A DNA stretch of 15,407 nt from Polaromonas sp. (lineage in GTDB: Bacteria; Pseudomonadota; Gammaproteobacteria; Burkholderiales; Burkholderiaceae_C): positions 1 through 15,407 of the forward strand of contig JAQGMN010000260.1 in assembly GCA_028292345.1 (NCBI GenBank), read 5' to 3'. The position numbers and the translations under genes were made by a program. The notes under the pieces were generated by a model, which did no database searches, had not been told where the DNA came from, and was given only the letters and a program-made list of their open reading frames with translations. Of the stretch, positions 1-6,516 are shown piece after piece (position 1 is the stretch's first letter; the number at the start of each line of letters is the position of its first letter).

Positions 1-2
1 GC

Positions 3-725
3 GCGGTGGCGCTGTCGATGCTCATCAGCCCGCTGCTGCTGGTGGCCATCGACAAGCTGCTGCTGCCGCGCTACGCCAATGGCAACAAAACCAGGCTGGA
101 AGAAATCTCGGAGCCGCAGGAAGCGCCGGTCATCATTGCCGGCTTTGGCCGCTATGGCCAGATTGTCGGCCGCATGCTGCTGGCGCAGGGCATTTCGGCC
201 ACGGTGCTCGACCATGACGCCGACATGATCGAAACCATCCGCGCCTTCGGCTACCGCGTGTTCTACGGCGACGCCACGCGGCTGGACCTGCTGCGCACGG
301 CGGGCGCGGCCAAGGCCAAAATCCTGGTGCTGTCGGTCGATGACGTGGAGCAGTCGCTGAAGATCGTCGATCTGGTCAAGGAGAATTTTCCGCAGCTGGA
401 GATTGTCGCCAGGGCCCGGGATGTGCCGCACTGGAACGCGCTGCGCGACCGGGGCGTGATGCGCGTCGAGCGCGAGCTGTTCGACTCCAGCCTGCGCAGC
501 GCCCGCAACGTGCTGGAGCTGCTGGGCCAGCCGGTCGATGCCGCGCAGCAGGCCGCCGAACGGTTCCGCCAGCACAACCTGGCGCTGTTCGAGCAGATGT
601 ACCCGCACCGCAACAACCGCGAAAAAGTCATCGCCGTGGCCAGGCAGGGACGGCTGCAGCTGGAAGCGCAGATGAGGCAGGAGCGCGAGTCGCTGGCGCA
701 GCAGGCCCGGGACGCGCAGGGCTGA
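3..725 (+). CDS. kefC: KefC-type glutathione-regulated K+/H+ antiporter, C-terminal part (5' cut by window edge)
   Basis: This is the last part of a CPA2-family monovalent cation/proton antiporter that exports K+ from the cytoplasm and is gated by a cytoplasmic nucleotide-binding domain. The fragment opens with the end of a membrane segment (SPLLLVAIDKLLLP). A Rossmann RCK/TrkA-N domain follows, with the glycine-rich nucleotide loop GFGRYGQIVG, the acidic VLDHD strand end and the GDATRLDLL motif typical of KefB/KefC. The last ~70 residues form a charged helical tail rich in Gln, Arg and Glu. The frame is open to the left edge, so the internal GTG at 6 is not the true start. No clear terminator follows; the gap downstream holds repeat copy A. 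KefC is chosen over KefB on overall resemblance; the family is secure but the paralogue is less so. Confidence 0.85.
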   Translation, partial: AVALSMLISPLLLVAIDKLLLPRYANGNKTRLEEISEPQEAPVIIAGFGRYGQIVGRMLLAQGISATVLDHDADMIETIRAFGYRVFYGDATRLDLLRTAGAAKAKILVLSVDDVEQSLKIVDLVKENFPQLEIVARARDVPHWNALRDRGVMRVERELFDSSLRSARNVLELLGQPVDAAQQAAERFRQHNLALFEQMYPHRNNREKVIAVARQGRLQLEAQMRQERESLAQQARDAQG

Positions 726-729
726 AACA

Positions 730-788
730 GTGACCAAATAGTGGTTTGCGCAATACTGGCAGGCGCAAACAGCTATTATTTGCATAGC
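730..788. repeat. Intergenic hairpin repeat, copy A
   Basis: This ~59 bp element lies in the gap between the kefC-like gene and the cyclodeaminase-family gene. It has two hairpins: a perfect 8-bp inverted repeat, GTTTGCGC (744-751) with GCGCAAAC (763-770), and a second one, GCTAT (772-776) with ATAGC (784-788) around a 7-base loop. It aligns by eye, at roughly 60% identity with two or three single-base gaps, with 1896-1955 on the far side of the next gene. Shared blocks are CCAAA, TGCGCAA, TGG, CAGCTAT and ATAGC. I infer a dispersed Comamonadaceae-type intergenic repeat. It may also overlap promoter sequence for the downstream gene. Confidence 0.55.
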
Positions 789-828
789 AACCTGACCACA
801 CGCTGCTGCTGCCCCGCTGAAAAACCTG

Positions 829-833
829 AAGGA
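829..833 (+). promoter_or_regulatory. Ribosome binding site for the GTG start at 841
   Basis: AAGGA lies 7 bases before the GTG at 841. This supports that non-ATG start, which also gives a protein of the usual family length. Confidence 0.6.
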
Positions 834-840
834 TTCGCCC

Positions 841-1785
841 GTGACGCACCCTGCCCCGACCCTCCTGACCGCCGCCGAGACGGCGCTTGCCTTGCCCTAC
901 CCGGCGCTGGCACGCGAGATCGAGGCCCTGCTGCGCGACCCGGCGGTGGTGGTTCCGGCGCGCATCGTGCAGGCGCTGCCGGGCGGCGGCAGCCTGTTCG
1001 TGATGCCCGCGGCCGATGCCCGCGTCGCCATCACCAAGCTCATCACCTTCACGCCGGACAACGCCGGGCGCGGCCTGCCCAGCATCCAGGGCGACATCGT
1101 GGTGTTCGACGTGGCCACCGGCCGACGCCTGGCGATTCTGGACGGGCCGACCGTGACCGCGCGCCGCACGGCGGCCGTGTCGCTGCTGGCCGCCCGCAAG
1201 CTGGCCAGGCGCACCGACGGACCCCTGCTGATCGTCGGGGCGGGCGTGCAGGGCCGCGCCCACCTGGAGGCCTTCCACGCCGGCCTGGGCCTGCGGGAAG
1301 TCTGGGTCGCTTCGCGCAACCCGGCCAGTGCCGATGCGCTGGTGCGCCATGCGCAGTCGCTGGGCCTGCGCGCCCGCCGGGTCGATGACGCCGACGCCGC
1401 ACTGGCCGACTGCCCGCTGGTCGTCAGCACCACGCCGGCGCAGCAGGTGGTCTTGCGCGCCATGCCGGCGCTTGACGCGTTTGTCGCGGCCGTGGGCGCC
1501 TTCACGCCCGCCATGGTGGAGTGGGACGCCGCGATTTGCCGCCGGCTGGCGGCCGAAGGCACGCTGGTGGTCGATACCCGCGACGCCGACCATGAAGCCG
1601 GCGACCTGCTGCAGGCGGGCATCGACGTGACGGCATTGCCGACGCTGGCCGATGTGGTGCGCGACACCGCGGCCTGGGCCGGCCAGGCCCCGCGCCTTGC
1701 CAGCGGCCCGGTGTTCTTCAAAAGCTGCGGCTGGGGCGGCTGGGACCTGGCCGCTGCGCGCTGCATGGTCCGCCCGGCCCCATAA
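841..1785 (+). CDS. Ornithine cyclodeaminase / delta1-pyrroline-2-carboxylate reductase family protein
   Basis: This 314-residue NAD(P)-dependent enzyme belongs to the ornithine cyclodeaminase/mu-crystallin family. Members either deaminate ornithine to proline or reduce cyclic imino acids (pyrroline- or piperideine-2-carboxylate). The N-terminal substrate domain has the expected lysine (K66 in AITKLITF) and the TARRTAA helix (about 106-112). The Rossmann loop GAGVQG is at 133-138, followed by VASRNPASADAL, where the cofactor ribose is read. The late motifs VDTRDADHEAGDL and LADVVR are also typical. The start is GTG, with a good ribosome binding site. Both flanks carry related hairpin repeats and neither neighbour is metabolically linked, so the gene looks like a single unit. 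The sequence resembles the reductase branch common in Burkholderiales more than classical cyclodeaminase, but substrate cannot be settled from sequence. Confidence 0.85.
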   Translation: MTHPAPTLLTAAETALALPYPALAREIEALLRDPAVVVPARIVQALPGGGSLFVMPAADARVAITKLITFTPDNAGRGLPSIQGDIVVFDVATGRRLAILDGPTVTARRTAAVSLLAARKLARRTDGPLLIVGAGVQGRAHLEAFHAGLGLREVWVASRNPASADALVRHAQSLGLRARRVDDADAALADCPLVVSTTPAQQVVLRAMPALDAFVAAVGAFTPAMVEWDAAICRRLAAEGTLVVDTRDADHEAGDLLQAGIDVTALPTLADVVRDTAAWAGQAPRLASGPVFFKSCGWGGWDLAAARCMVRPAP

Positions 1786-1895
1786 ATCCTTCAAACACTG
1801 ATCCGGACTGATGCAGGCTGAACGGTGCGCTGCTCCAGGCGCGCCGCCGAACGCCGGGAATGTCGGATTGCGCCTGACGCTTCATTCCGGAAATA

Positions 1896-1955
1896 ATAGC
1901 CAAAACACCTTCCTGCGCAACATGGTCGTGCACCAGCAGCTATTTAATTTATAGC
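1896..1955. repeat. Intergenic hairpin repeat, copy B
   Basis: This 60 bp element abuts the stop codon of the TauE/SafE gene (two bases away) and is related to the element at 730-788 in the same orientation. Both hairpins are kept. TGCGC (1914-1918) pairs with GTGCA (1928-1932) using one G-U pair, and GCTAT (1939-1943) pairs with ATAGC (1951-1955), again with a 7-base loop. Loop sequences differ while stems persist, which suggests a structured repeat. A terminator-like role for the minus-strand gene is possible, but there is no U-tract. Confidence 0.55.
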
Positions 1956-1957
1956 AT

Positions 1958-2713
1958 TCAAGCCAGCCCGTCCCACAGCAATTTGACGCCCGTCAGGAAC
2001 ATGCCGCCGTAAAGAAGGCGGTAAAACCAGACCGGGCTGATGGTCCGGGCCAGGCGCACGCCCACCCACACGCCGATGGGCGCCAGCGGCAGCAGCACCA
2101 GCGAGGTCGCCATGTTGCGCCAGTCCAGCAGGCCGAGCCAGGCGTAGGGCACCCATTTCGACAGGTTGATGACAAAAAAGAAGAACGCCATGGTGGCGGT
2201 GTACTTGACCGGGCTCAGGCGCAGCGGAATCACATACGCGCTGATCGGCGGGCCGCCGGCATGGGCCACGAAGCTGGTGAAGCCCGAGGTCATGGTCAGC
2301 AGCGCGCCCAGCCACCGGGGCGGCGGCGGGCTGTCGGGGCGGGGCGGAAACAGCAGGCGCTGCGCCAGGAACAGCAGCGTGAAACCGCCGACGATGGCCG
2401 CGACCGTGTGCGCATCGAGCGCCCGGAACAGCAGCGCGCCCGCCACCGTTCCCATTAGGCCGAAGGGCACGAGGAACTTCAGGAATGCAAAGTCGAAATC
2501 CTTGCGGAACGCGGCCATGCCCAGCAGGTCCATCAGCAGCAGCAAGGGCATGAGGATGGCGGCGGCCTCGGGCACCGTGACGGCCAGCGCCATCATCGGC
2601 ACGGCCAGCGAGCCGAAGCCGGCGCCAAAGCCGCTCTTGCTGACGCCCAGCAGCAGCACGGCGGGAACGGCGACGGCATAGAAGTAAGGATCGGTGATCA
2701 GGGGAAAGTCCAC
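1958..2713 (-). CDS. TauE/SafE family sulfite/organosulfonate exporter-type membrane protein
   Basis: This 251-residue inner-membrane protein belongs to the TauE/SafE (formerly DUF81) family, implicated in export of sulfite, sulfoacetate and related organic anions. The sequence shows about seven or eight hydrophobic segments in two halves. The first half carries the signature GVSKSGFGAGFGSLAVPMM (about 23-41) and the second the matching FTSFVAHAGGPPISAYV. A short Pro-rich cytoplasmic loop (PPRPDSPPPPRW) separates the halves. The length is usual for the family. The start is GTG at 2711-2713 with only a weak purine stretch upstream. The gene is divergent from the TRIC-type gene across a 126-base gap and has no sulfur-metabolism neighbours, so the substrate is unknown. 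Confidence 0.87.
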   Translation of the reverse strand: MDFPLITDPYFYAVAVPAVLLLGVSKSGFGAGFGSLAVPMMALAVTVPEAAAILMPLLLLMDLLGMAAFRKDFDFAFLKFLVPFGLMGTVAGALLFRALDAHTVAAIVGGFTLLFLAQRLLFPPRPDSPPPPRWLGALLTMTSGFTSFVAHAGGPPISAYVIPLRLSPVKYTATMAFFFFVINLSKWVPYAWLGLLDWRNMATSLVLLPLAPIGVWVGVRLARTISPVWFYRLLYGGMFLTGVKLLWDGLA

Positions 2714-2827
2714 GGCAGCAAGTCTTTCTGGCCTGCACCGGGTGGCTAGGCGGAAGTAGGTGAAGAAAAAATCTGCGCCATGTTACCTGTCGGCTTGCCT
2801 TGGGAAAGGGCTGCCTTACCGGCACGG

Positions 2828-2833
2828 GACAAT
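2828..2833 (+). promoter_or_regulatory. Candidate -10 element (GACAAT) just before the TRIC gene start
   Basis: GACAAT matches the sigma70 -10 consensus at five of six positions and ends six bases before the ATG at 2840. Transcription would therefore begin at or next to the start codon. No convincing -35 box is visible at 16-18 bases. This is inference from spacing only. Confidence 0.35.
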
Positions 2834-2839
2834 AGCCGC

Positions 2840-3481
2840 ATGCTTGTTGACATTCAATCCTGGGGAGAACCGCTGCGCCTGCTGGTCGAGCTGGCGGGGA
2901 CGACCGCTTTTGCCCTGTCCGGCCTGCTGGAGGCCGCGCGCAAACGGCTCGATGCGGTCGGCGTCTGCGTGGTCGCCTTTCTGACGGCGTTTGGCGGCGG
3001 TACGCTGCGCGACCTGCTGCTGGACCGGCGGCCGTTTTTCTGGGTCCAGCATGTGGAACTGCTCTGGGGCGTGATGGCGCTGTGCGTGCTCGCCATGCTG
3101 TTCTTGCGCCAGCAGCATTTCAAGGTGACTGAAAAGGCCATTCAATGGCCCGATGCGCTGGGGCTGGGGCTGTTCACGGCCAGCGGCGTTCACCTGGCGC
3201 TGGTCGATGGAATGCCGCTGCTGGTGTCCGTGCTGCTGGGTCTGACCACCGGCGTGTTCGGCGGCGTGCTGCGCGACATGGTCTGCAATGAAGTGCCCAC
3301 GGCATTCCGTGACCACCGGCCCTATGCCGTCTGCGCATTTGCCGGCGGCTGGGTGTACGCAGGGCTTTGGCTGCTGGACGCGCCGGGCTGGATGGCGCTG
3401 ATGGCGTGCGTGGTCACCACGGCCGGGTTTCGCCTCGTGGCGCTGTGGCGCAACTGGGCACTGCCGGCCTGGCGGGTGTGA
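2840..3481 (+). CDS. Trimeric intracellular cation (TRIC) channel family protein, UPF0126
   Basis: This 213-residue inner-membrane protein belongs to the bacterial UPF0126/YicG family, relatives of eukaryotic TRIC channels that form homotrimeric monovalent cation pores. It consists of two similar three-helix repeats plus a seventh helix. Each repeat carries the diagnostic glycine-arginine-aspartate motif: GGGTLRDLLLDR in the first and GGVLRDMVCNEVP in the second. The opening LLVELAGTTAFALSGLLEA also matches the family. An in-frame ATG at 2780 would add 20 non-hydrophobic residues. I prefer the ATG at 2840 because it gives the usual ~205-215 residue length and sits directly behind a -10-like box. 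The gene stands alone between the divergent TauE/SafE gene and a minus-strand small membrane protein gene. Confidence 0.88.
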   Translation: MLVDIQSWGEPLRLLVELAGTTAFALSGLLEAARKRLDAVGVCVVAFLTAFGGGTLRDLLLDRRPFFWVQHVELLWGVMALCVLAMLFLRQQHFKVTEKAIQWPDALGLGLFTASGVHLALVDGMPLLVSVLLGLTTGVFGGVLRDMVCNEVPTAFRDHRPYAVCAFAGGWVYAGLWLLDAPGWMALMACVVTTAGFRLVALWRNWALPAWRV

Positions 3482-3567
3482 CGGAATCAGGTCCAAGGTC
3501 CGGCCAAGCCAGTCTCACGGCGCGGTGCTCAATCCGTCAACGCGCAGCCGCTTGCAGCGGATCGGCT

Positions 3568-3789
3568 TCAGGATTTGCGCGATCCCATCACCAGCACGAT
3601 GGCGCCCAGGGCAATGGCGCCCAGGCTCAGCCACTGGGGAATGTTCACCGCCTTCTTTTCGGTGACGGTCAGCTCCATGGGGCCGATCTTGGCGGCGGTC
3701 GTGTCCTGGGTGAAGCTGAATCCGCCGGTGAAAAAACCGGCCAGGCCGGCCACGATCAAAATAAGGCCTGCAATGCGCGCTGTGTTCAT
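3568..3789 (-). CDS. Small two-TM membrane protein of unknown function
   Basis: This 73-residue protein begins MNTARIAGLILIVAGLAGFF. Hydrophobic segments lie at about 5-23 and 53-68. The polar stretch between them (FTQDTTAAKIGPMELTVTEKKAV) probably lies outside the membrane core, and the tail (GSRKS) is basic. It recalls the small DUF3185-like proteins that are frequent in proteobacteria, but I cannot assign a named family. The start ATG at 3787-3789 has a good AGGA ribosome binding site seven bases upstream. The longer frame to 3939 is therefore rejected. A plausible promoter containing an inverted repeat lies 70-95 bases upstream. The gene converges on the TRIC-type gene and is divergent from DUF1841. 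No function is proposed beyond membrane localisation. Confidence 0.75.
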   Translation of the reverse strand: MNTARIAGLILIVAGLAGFFTGGFSFTQDTTAAKIGPMELTVTEKKAVNIPQWLSLGAIALGAIVLVMGSRKS

Positions 3790-3856
3790 CGAAATTTCCT
3801 TGCCGGGTTGGGGGATGGGTAGGCGGCGCTGACCGGAATCGCGCCGCATTGCCGGT

Positions 3857-3884
3857 AATGTACGACTTTTACATTCAGTGTCAG
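3857..3884 (-). promoter_or_regulatory. Candidate sigma70 promoter with inverted repeat for the small membrane protein gene
   Basis: Read on the minus strand, CTGACA (3879-3884) and TACATT (3857-3862) are separated by 16 bases, a fair -35/-10 pair. The -10 box is also one arm of an inverted repeat on the plus strand: AATGTA (3857-3862), 7 bases, TACATT (3870-3875). A protein binding this repeat would cover the promoter. The 5' leader would be roughly 60 bases. Confidence 0.45.
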
Positions 3885-3971
3885 CCATGCGGGTAGCCAT
3901 GCCGGACGACAAAACGCCGTGAAAACACCACCGCCGCAACGGGGAAACCCGTGCGTGATAGGCTCTCGCCC

Positions 3972-4406
3972 ATGTTCACGCCCTCCCAAGCCGACGTCCG
4001 CCGGTTTTTTTGCTCTGTTTATGCCAAGGCCCTTACCCGGCAACCGCTGGAAGCTATAGAAACCATAGCAAGCCAGTGGATTGACGAGCATCCCGAATGG
4101 CATGCCGACTTCCAGAACATGGAAGCTGCGCTAGAAAAGGCCTATGGCGTGGACGACGGCCACACCAATCCCTTCCTGCACCTGTCGATGCACCTGTCCA
4201 TTAGCGAGCAGTGCTCGATTGATCAGCCGCGCGGCATCCGCCAGGCCGTTGAGCTGCTCACTGCGCGGCGAAATTCGCTGCACGACGCGCACCATGAGGC
4301 CATGGAGTGCCTGGGCCGGATGGTCTGGGAAAGCCAGCGCTCAGGCCGGCAGCCCGATGGCGCGGCGTATATCGAATGCGTACAGCGCCAGGCGACGCGC
4401 GACTGA
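3972..4406 (+). CDS. DUF1841 family protein
   Basis: This 144-residue soluble protein of unknown function belongs to the DUF1841 family, found mainly in beta- and gammaproteobacteria. Recognisable features are the opening MFTPSQADVRRFF, the early PLE...I segment followed by HPEWH, and the core GHTNPFLHLSMHLSISEQ. The motif IDQPRGIRQA follows, then the C-terminal ECLGRMVWESQRSGRQPDGAAYIE. The many conserved histidines could suggest metal binding, but that is speculation. A GTG at 3951 would add seven residues. The ATG at 3972 is preferred because family members start MFxPS. No Shine-Dalgarno sequence precedes it, and a TAGGCT -10-like box ends seven bases before it. A strong terminator follows the gene. 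Confidence 0.85.
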   Translation: MFTPSQADVRRFFCSVYAKALTRQPLEAIETIASQWIDEHPEWHADFQNMEAALEKAYGVDDGHTNPFLHLSMHLSISEQCSIDQPRGIRQAVELLTARRNSLHDAHHEAMECLGRMVWESQRSGRQPDGAAYIECVQRQATRD

Positions 4407-4450
4407 CGTCTAGCCGGCACCGGGCCAGGCGGGTCATCGATCACCCACAA

Positions 4451-4477
4451 AAAAAGCCGCTTGTTCAGCGGCTTTTT
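4451..4477. terminator. Bidirectional intrinsic terminator
   Basis: A ten-base stem, AAAAAGCCGC (4451-4460) with GCGGCTTTTT (4468-4477), encloses the loop TTGTTCA. The A-tract on one side and T-tract on the other give a U-run in both directions. It can therefore end the rightward DUF1841 transcript and the leftward cytochrome transcript, which converge here. Confidence 0.9.
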
Positions 4478-4505
4478 ACTTGCATTTGGGGCTGTGCTTC
4501 GCAGA

Positions 4506-5183
4506 TCAGCGAAAGCGGCTTTCCGACACCACCTTGAGTTCGCCCGGCACGCTGGCCAGGTAGTTGGCCATGGCCTTGAGTTCGGCATTGGTGTACTGCT
4601 TGGCCATGGCGCCCATGATCGGATGGGCGCGGCCGACCTTGGCGTTGGCATTGGCGCCGTTGTCTGCCTTGTAGGCCTTCAGCGCCACGAACAGGTAGTC
4701 GGCATGCTGGCCGGCAATCTTGGGATAGGAGGGATCGATGGGCTTGTTGTAATTCGCGCCGTGGCAGGAGGCGCAATTGGCCTTGTTCAGCAGCGCCTGA
4801 ACTTCGGTGCTGGGCTCTTTGGCGGGCTTGTCGGGCAACTGGGTGTCGGCTACAAGGCCATGCCCGCTGTAATAGGCCGAGAGGTCGGCAATGTCCTGGT
4901 CCGTCAGGGTGGCGGAAATGCTGCGCATGGTCGGATGCTTGCGCTCGCCTTTTTTGTAGGCATGCAGCGAAGCAGCAATGTAGCTGGCGCTTTGGCCCGA
5001 GATCATGGGGACCTTGTACACCTCGGGAAAGGAGGACTGGTAGCCCTTGATGCCGTGGCAGCCAATGCACATCGCATTCTTGGTCTGGCCGGCACTGGCA
5101 TCGCCCTTGATGTCCTGGGCAAAGCTTGCGACCGTCACTGAAGAGAGGGCCAGGGCAACTATCGAGGTGAACAGCTTATTCAT
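4506..5183 (-). CDS. Periplasmic dihaem cytochrome c, c4 type
   Basis: This 225-residue electron-transfer protein is exported to the periplasm and probably passes electrons to a terminal oxidase, as cytochromes c4 do. A Sec signal peptide occupies about 1-22 (MNKLFTSIVALALSSVTVAS, then FAQ). Two similar cytochrome domains follow. Haem sites are CIGCH (39-43) and CASCH (137-141). Likely axial methionines are M86 in HPTM and M190 in HPIM (or M193). Each domain also has the ISGQ/IAGQ...Y...AL.AYK pattern of c4 proteins. The length suits the family. The gene is divergent from the MoxR-type ATPase gene and has a near-consensus -10 box upstream; no strong ribosome binding site is visible. No oxidase or c5 gene is next to it. 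Confidence 0.9.
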   Translation of the reverse strand: MNKLFTSIVALALSSVTVASFAQDIKGDASAGQTKNAMCIGCHGIKGYQSSFPEVYKVPMISGQSASYIAASLHAYKKGERKHPTMRSISATLTDQDIADLSAYYSGHGLVADTQLPDKPAKEPSTEVQALLNKANCASCHGANYNKPIDPSYPKIAGQHADYLFVALKAYKADNGANANAKVGRAHPIMGAMAKQYTNAELKAMANYLASVPGELKVVSESRFR

Positions 5184-5229
5184 TTTGCGCGCACAATCCG
5201 GTGAAAAATCATCGTTTAAACAACGCTGG

Positions 5230-5258
5230 ATTATATCTGGGCCTGCCCGAACCCGGTC
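5230..5258 (-). promoter_or_regulatory. Promoter of the cytochrome c4 gene
   Basis: On the minus strand a perfect TATAAT occupies 5230-5235. A weak -35 candidate lies about 17-19 bases upstream, around 5253-5259 (GGACC context). The expected transcript start is near 5223, giving a leader of about 40 bases. A GTTTAAAC palindrome (5214-5221) sits just inside the transcript. Confidence 0.55.
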
Positions 5259-5265
5259 CGTTGCC

Positions 5266-5271
5266 GATAAT
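5266..5271 (+). promoter_or_regulatory. Candidate -10 element for the MoxR-type ATPase gene
   Basis: GATAAT lies 45 bases upstream of the ATG at 5317, with a poor -35 match (CTGCCC, 5243-5248) at 17-base spacing. It is interleaved with the leftward cytochrome promoter, so the two divergent units share a control region of only ~130 bases. Confidence 0.4.
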
Positions 5272-5316
5272 CCCAGCGATCACCCCATCCATGTCAATAC
5301 GTTCATTCCAAAAACC

Positions 5317-6159
5317 ATGAAATTTCAAGGCTCAAAAAACTACGTTGCCACGCCGGACCTGATGCTGGCGGTGAATGCCGCATCGACGCTGACCCGGCCG
5401 CTGCTGGTCAAGGGCGAGCCGGGCACGGGCAAGACCATGCTGGCCGAGGAAGTGGCCCAGGCCCTGGATCTCCCGCTGCTCCAGTGGCACATCAAGTCCA
5501 CCACCAAGGCGCAGCAGGGGCTGTATGAATACGATGCCGTTTCGCGCCTGCGCGATTCGCAGCTCGGCGATGAAAAGGTCAAGGACATCCACAACTACAT
5601 CGTCAAGGGCGTGCTGTGGCAGGCCTTCACCGCGGACCAGCCGGTGGCCCTGCTGATCGATGAAATCGACAAGGCCGACATCGAGTTCCCGAACGACCTG
5701 CTGCGCGAAATCGACCGCATGGAGTTTTACGTCTACGAGACGCGGGAACTGATCAAGGCCAAACACCGGCCGCTGGTGTTCATCACCTCGAACAATGAAA
5801 AGGAGTTGCCGGACGCCTTCCTGCGCCGCTGCTTTTTTCACTACATCAAGTTCCCCGATGCCGAGACCATGAAGCAGATCGTGGACGTGCATTTCCCGAC
5901 GCTCAAGAAGGAACTGCTGGCCGCCGCGATGAAAACGTTCTACGACGTGCGCAACCTGCCCGGCCTGAAAAAGAAACCGTCCACCAGCGAACTGCTCGAC
6001 TGGCTCAAGCTGCTGGTGGCCGAAGACATTCCGCTGGAAGCGCTGCAAAGCAGCGACCAGAAGGTGGCGGTGCCGCCGCTCGTCGGCGCGCTGCTCAAGA
6101 ACGAACAGGACGTCACACTGTTCGAAAAACTGGTGTTCATGCAGCGCAACAACCGTTGA
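5317..6159 (+). CDS. MoxR-type AAA+ ATPase
   Basis: This 280-residue cytoplasmic AAA+ ATPase is of the MoxR kind, which works with VWA-domain partners to remodel or activate client enzymes (compare CoxD/CoxE, NorQ/NorD, CbbQ/CbbO). Visible motifs are Walker A GEPGTGKT (about 33-40), Walker B ALLIDEID (about 109-116), sensor 1 ITSNNEKELPDAF, and the arginine pair FLRRCFFHYI just after it. The C-terminal helical lid includes the STSELLDWLKLL segment. The ORF is open upstream to 5047, but that part overlaps the divergent cytochrome gene. MKFQGSKNYV at 5317 is the sensible start, although no Shine-Dalgarno sequence precedes it. Its expected VWA partner lies 1.66 kb downstream instead of adjacent. 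The client is unknown. Confidence 0.88.
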   Translation: MKFQGSKNYVATPDLMLAVNAASTLTRPLLVKGEPGTGKTMLAEEVAQALDLPLLQWHIKSTTKAQQGLYEYDAVSRLRDSQLGDEKVKDIHNYIVKGVLWQAFTADQPVALLIDEIDKADIEFPNDLLREIDRMEFYVYETRELIKAKHRPLVFITSNNEKELPDAFLRRCFFHYIKFPDAETMKQIVDVHFPTLKKELLAAAMKTFYDVRNLPGLKKKPSTSELLDWLKLLVAEDIPLEALQSSDQKVAVPPLVGALLKNEQDVTLFEKLVFMQRNNR

Positions 6160-6175
6160 CCGTGAAAGCACCGGC

Positions 6176-6409
6176 ATGAAGCAGCGACATTTGTGGATAG
6201 AGGGCGTGTCGGACGCCACCGGCTTCCTGGGCGGCGCGCTGCTTGGGTTCGGGGCGGGGCACCTGCTGGGCCTGGACATTTTTGCGCCGGGCTACGGCAA
6301 CAGTACCATTGGCGCCATCGTGCTGGTCGGGCTGGGCGGCGGCCTGGGTCTTCAGCTGGCGCGGCGCTGGCGTGGCACCCTGGCGCAAAAGCGCAATGAA
6401 GGCCCATGA
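6176..6409 (+). CDS. Small glycine-rich two-TM membrane protein
   Basis: This 77-residue predicted membrane protein starts 16 bases after the MoxR-type gene stop, in the same direction, so it is probably co-transcribed. Two glycine-rich hydrophobic segments are visible: GFLGGALLGFGAGHLLGLDIF (about 17-37) and TIGAIVLVGLGGGLGLQLA (about 44-62). A basic C-terminal tail (RRWRGTLAQKR) follows. The GxxxG-type spacing would favour tight helix packing or oligomerisation. I recognise no family. Being the first gene after the ATPase, it may be the membrane partner of the MoxR/VWA pair, but that is only inference from position. The start ATG has a weak GAAAG purine run upstream. Confidence 0.65.
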   Translation: MKQRHLWIEGVSDATGFLGGALLGFGAGHLLGLDIFAPGYGNSTIGAIVLVGLGGGLGLQLARRWRGTLAQKRNEGP

Positions 6410-6516
6410 ATCCGCCGGGCCTGGCAATTTCTGTCCTCTGCCTGGGGAATGAGCCTTGTTCAGGAATCAGGTAGCCGCCCAGCACAACCACCGCCAAGCG
6501 AAAGGACGCGAACGAG

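Noticed and set aside
628..1794. A 388-codon minus-strand frame opposite the cyclodeaminase-family gene
   Set aside because: Its composition is rich in His, Gln, Arg and Gly with no motif, whereas the plus strand has the full NAD-binding and catalytic motifs.
3951..3971. Upstream GTG start for DUF1841
   Set aside because: It adds seven residues not seen in the family, where proteins begin MFxPS, and it overlaps the likely -10 element.
4053..4069. GCTAT-N7-ATAGC inside the DUF1841 gene, matching the small hairpin of the intergenic repeats
   Set aside because: The flanks do not align with either repeat copy, and the encoded PLEAIETI segment fits the family, so chance within coding sequence is the simpler reading.
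5047..5316. N-terminal extension of the MoxR-type ATPase frame
   Set aside because: It overlaps the start of the clearly coding divergent cytochrome c4 gene and its promoter, and the extra residues do not resemble the family.
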